Shown piece after piece: positions 7,341 through 9,800 of a stretch of 9,800 bases of DNA. A program made the position numbers and the translations under genes. How positions within the stretch are numbered: the stretch's first letter is position 1; each line of letters opens with the position of its first letter. The notes under the pieces are model-generated. The model was not told the origin of the DNA and did no database searches. It saw nothing but the letters and a program-made list of their open reading frames with translations. The DNA comes from Candidatus Izemoplasmatales bacterium (GTDB taxonomy: Bacteria > Bacillota_I > Bacilli_A > Izemoplasmatales > Hujiaoplasmataceae): positions 1 through 9,800 of the forward strand of contig JAQVTV010000026.1 in NCBI GenBank assembly GCA_028699855.1. Reading direction: 5' to 3'.

Positions 7341-7745
7341 TTGAAATCAATTGTGATAGGCGTCATCGGCGCCGATGTACATGCTGTAGGTAACAAAATC
7401 ATCGATTATACATTACAAAATGCAGGATATAACGTCATCAATATCGGTGTTTTATCCTCTCAAGAAGACTTTATCAATGCCGCGATCGAAACGGATGCGA
7501 AAATGATTCTCGTATCTTCTTTGTATGGCCATGGCGAAATTGATTGCCGTGGGATGCGCGACAAGTGCATCGAAGCGGGGATTGGGAACATATTATTATA
7601 TGTCGGCGGCAATATCGTGGTTGGAAAACAGAACTTTGACGAAGTACGTCGTCGTTTTATTGATATGGGCTTCAACCGTGTGTATGCGCCGGGAACCCCA
7701 ATTGAGAAAGCGCTTAAGGATATTCGGGAAGATTTGGGCGACTGA
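7341..7745 (+). CDS. glmS: Glutamate mutase, B12-binding small subunit (S / sigma)
   Basis: 134 residues, full length for the family (about 137). It is a Rossmann-like cobalamin-binding protein that, with the E subunit, forms AdoCbl-dependent glutamate mutase (EC 5.4.99.1), converting L-glutamate to (2S,3S)-3-methylaspartate in the cytoplasm. The base-off/His-on cobalamin motif DxHxxG is present as Asp12, His14 (cobalt ligand) and Gly17. The other two conserved elements are VSSLYG (58-63, with Ser60 and Leu61) and FVGG-like YVGGN (87-91). It closely resembles clostridial MutS throughout, e.g. [20 protein letters not shown] start with a good SD. It ends in TGA one base before the ATG of glmL, suggesting coupled translation. 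Methylaspartate formation is the first step of the methylaspartate glutamate-fermentation pathway. Confidence 0.97.
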   Translation: MKSIVIGVIGADVHAVGNKIIDYTLQNAGYNVINIGVLSSQEDFINAAIETDAKMILVSSLYGHGEIDCRGMRDKCIEAGIGNILLYVGGNIVVGKQNFDEVRRRFIDMGFNRVYAPGTPIEKALKDIREDLGD

Positions 7746-7746
7746 T

Positions 7747-9129
7747 ATGGCTACTTATCTGTTGATTGATTTTGGGTCAACGTTCACGAAACTGACCGCT
7801 GTTGATTCATCCATCGGTGATGTGATTGGTTCGGCTTCTCACTTCACGACGGTGGATACCGACATTACGGAAGGATATCAAAACGCGTTGAACCAACTGT
7901 ACCACAATATCGGCCATCACATATCTTTCGACCACACGATCGCGTGTTCTTCCGCTGCCGGAGGACTCAAGATGGCAGCCATCGGGCTGGTTCAAGAGTT
8001 GACGGTCGAAGCGGCAAAACGCGTGTGTCTGGGTGCAGGCGCAAAAGTGGATCTCGTGTTTTCTCATCATCTGACGAATGCGGAAGTTGCATCGATCACC
8101 AAACAAAAAATCGACATTATCCTCCTGGCAGGGGGGGCAGACGGTGGTAACACCGAATGTGTCTTGTATAATGCAAGAAAACTCGGCGAAGCGGAAATCG
8201 TAATCCCAATCGTTTACGCCGGGAATAAGTCCTGCCAAGACGATATTGCCGATATCTTTACGCATTATGGCATCGATGGATACATGTGTGAGAATGTGAT
8301 GCCAAAAGTCAACGTGTTGAATATTAAAAGCGCGAGAGACCAGATTCGCGAGATATTCTTGAAAAAGATCATCGTAGCCAAAGGCATCAAGAAAATCGAA
8401 AGTCAAATCGATCAGGTCGTATTGCCCACACCCGAAGCGGTGTTGCGCGCATCCGAATTGCTTGCCAAAGGCTATCTTCATGAATCAGGGCTCGGCGACA
8501 TCGTACTTGTCGATATCGGAGGCGCGACGACAGACATGTACTCCATGTGTAATGCGACCAATCGCTCCGATGTCATCTTGCACGGCCTGGAAGAACCGTT
8601 TGCGAAACGAACGGTCGAGGGAGATCTGGGAATGCGTTACTCGGCTCCAGGCATTATCAAATCTCTATCCAGAGAAGAGATCGAATTCATCAATCAAGAT
8701 AAAGGCGTTGACATCGTTGAAGCAGTGCAATATCGCTATGATCATGTGTCGACCATCCCGGAAGACGAACGCGACGAATTCATCGATCAGCTTCTCGCGG
8801 AGATGTGCGCGTATCAAGCGATGCAACGACACGTCGGACGAATCGAAGAAGTATTGACACCGATGGGCAAAGTATATAATCAGGTAGGCAAAGACTTGAG
8901 CGAAGTGGCATATGTCATCGGTACGGGCGGGGTCATCATCAAGTCGAAAAAGGCGCGTGAGATACTCGTTAAAACGACCAACGTTCTACATAGCCATCTT
9001 GAACTGCGCCCGACCAATCCGGAGTTTCTTATAGACAAGTTGTATATTCTCGCAGCCATGGGCCTGTTGTCACAGCATGAACCGGCCTTGGCGCTCCAAA
9101 TAATGAAAAAGCATCTGATGACAGTTTAG
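7747..9129 (+). CDS. glmL: Glutamate mutase-associated MutL/GlmL ATPase-fold protein
   Basis: 460 residues, essentially the length of clostridial MutL. The ATG at 7747 is chosen over an in-frame upstream ATG at 7525 because the latter would overlap 221 bases of glmS and add sequence foreign to the family; MATYLLIDFGST is the typical N-terminus. ASKHA (actin/Hsp70/sugar kinase) nucleotide-binding motifs are visible: phosphate-1 IDFGSTFTK (7-15), phosphate-2 VDIGGATTD (255-263) and adenosine motif GTGGVI (392-397). MutL-type proteins are encoded between S and E subunits of glutamate mutase and related mutases; the proposed role is as a chaperone or reactivase for the B12 enzyme, not a catalytic subunit. 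It starts one base after glmS and is followed 15 bases later by glmE. No SD of normal strength lies in front, in keeping with coupled translation. Confidence 0.95.
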   Translation: MATYLLIDFGSTFTKLTAVDSSIGDVIGSASHFTTVDTDITEGYQNALNQLYHNIGHHISFDHTIACSSAAGGLKMAAIGLVQELTVEAAKRVCLGAGAKVDLVFSHHLTNAEVASITKQKIDIILLAGGADGGNTECVLYNARKLGEAEIVIPIVYAGNKSCQDDIADIFTHYGIDGYMCENVMPKVNVLNIKSARDQIREIFLKKIIVAKGIKKIESQIDQVVLPTPEAVLRASELLAKGYLHESGLGDIVLVDIGGATTDMYSMCNATNRSDVILHGLEEPFAKRTVEGDLGMRYSAPGIIKSLSREEIEFINQDKGVDIVEAVQYRYDHVSTIPEDERDEFIDQLLAEMCAYQAMQRHVGRIEEVLTPMGKVYNQVGKDLSEVAYVIGTGGVIIKSKKAREILVKTTNVLHSHLELRPTNPEFLIDKLYILAAMGLLSQHEPALALQIMKKHLMTV

Positions 9130-9144
9130 AAAAGGGATAGACCG

Positions 9145-9800
9145 ATGGAATTAAAAAACAAGAAGTGGACGGAAGCAGAATTTTTAGAAGAACGGGAAAA
9201 AGTACTGAAGACGTGGCCAACCGGAGATGATCCAGCCCTCAATTTGGACGTGGCTCTGGAATTTCTGAGAACGGTGCCGCGATCAAAGAATTTTGCCTTG
9301 AAACTCAGCAAGGCAAAGAAGGACTGCCGTACGATGATTCAACCGCGCGCAGGCGTTCCGGTTCTTGAAGAACATATCAAATTGATGAAGTATCTCGAAG
9401 AATCAGGGGCGGATTTTTTGCCGTCGACCGTGGACAGTTATACGCGGCAAAACCGTTATCTCGAAGCGCAAAGAGGTATGATCGAAAGCAAGCAGATCGG
9501 TCGCGCGCTCTTGAATGGTTTTCCGGTAGTCAATCATGGCGTCTCCGGTTGCAAAGCGGTATATGAATCAGTGCATGTCCCCTTGCAAGCGCGACATGGA
9601 ACGCCCGATGCCCGACTCATGGCCGAGATCATCCATGCATCCGGGTGGACATCCAATGAAGGGGGCGGAATCTCTTATAACATTCCTTACGCCAAATCGG
9701 TGTCGCTAGAGACCAGTCTCTTGCATTGGCAATACTGCGATCGCCTCGTCGGATTTTATGAGGATCGTGGCATCTCCATCAACCGCGAACCGTTCGGGCC
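9145..9800 (+). CDS. glmE: Glutamate mutase, catalytic large subunit (E / epsilon), 3'-truncated by window edge
   Basis: The ATG at 9145 follows AAAGGGAT with about 8 bases of spacing; 218 complete codons are visible of a family length of about 483. The N-terminus [13 protein letters not shown] is nearly that of clostridial MutE. Substrate-site residues known from the C. cochlearium enzyme have evident counterparts: the arginine trio Arg68, Arg101 and Arg150 that grips the two carboxylates, Glu172 in SNEGGG, and Tyr178 and Tyr182 in ISYNIPYAK. The visible part is the first half of the TIM barrel that binds glutamate and AdoCbl with GlmS. Completeness beyond the edge cannot be seen. In clostridial operons methylaspartate ammonia-lyase follows, which is a fair expectation downstream. 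Confidence 0.97.
   Translation, partial: MELKNKKWTEAEFLEEREKVLKTWPTGDDPALNLDVALEFLRTVPRSKNFALKLSKAKKDCRTMIQPRAGVPVLEEHIKLMKYLEESGADFLPSTVDSYTRQNRYLEAQRGMIESKQIGRALLNGFPVVNHGVSGCKAVYESVHVPLQARHGTPDARLMAEIIHASGWTSNEGGGISYNIPYAKSVSLETSLLHWQYCDRLVGFYEDRGISINREPFG

Noticed and set aside
7525..7746. Longer form of the MutL gene starting at 7525
   Set aside because: The extra 74 codons overlap glmS and resemble no part of MutL; the family N-terminus begins at 7747.
7807..8481. 224-codon open frame on the - strand
   Set aside because: It lies wholly antisense to glmL, has no recognisable family features or SD, and His/Cys/Arg-rich composition typical of a shadow frame.

Overview
The window reads as bacterial DNA, most likely from a low-GC Gram-positive-type (Firmicutes/Mycoplasmatota-like) anaerobe. 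The evidence is strong GGAG-type ribosome binding sites, frequent TTG starts, three consecutive lipoproteins with Thr/Pro 'APTTx' stalks, and an AdoB12-dependent glutamate mutase operon closest in motif content to the clostridial MutS/MutL/MutE proteins. As I recall, this stalk type is common on surface lipoproteins of Acholeplasma/Izemoplasma-like bacteria, but base composition here is not strongly AT-rich, so the lineage call is tentative. TGA ends the glutamate mutase S subunit exactly where the family ends and Trp is written TGG, so the standard bacterial code is used, not the mycoplasma code. All recognised genes lie on the + strand.

Region 1 (1-3151) looks like one transcription unit of exported proteins. 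It holds the C-terminal three quarters of a gamma-glutamyltransferase (GGT) family Ntn-hydrolase cut by the window edge, a small lipoprotein with a DUF6305-like domain, and a lipoprotein with a zinc-dependent AstE/aspartoacylase (M14-like) domain. Region 2 (3197-7156) is a 1319-residue surface lipoprotein, with its own strong SD, built from OB-fold-like and Ig-like domains in three tandem units of about 1 kb. Region 3 (7157-7340) is a spacer with a perfect 9-bp GC-rich hairpin. Region 4 (7341-9800) is glmS-glmL-glmE: the B12-binding subunit, the MutL ASKHA-type protein, and the first 218 residues of the catalytic subunit, which runs off the right edge.

A shared theme is possible. Surface GGT-like and AstE-like hydrolases could release glutamate or related amino acids from gamma-glutamyl or N-acyl conjugates, and glutamate mutase starts the methylaspartate route of glutamate fermentation. 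This link is inference from gene adjacency. The GGT-like enzyme lacks the Asp that normally holds the glutamyl alpha-amino group, so its substrate may not be a standard gamma-glutamyl compound. The main points worth a second look are that active-site change, the GGT/DUF6305/AstE surface triad, the shared stalks, and the large triplicated OB/Ig lipoprotein, for which I recognise no catalytic domain.
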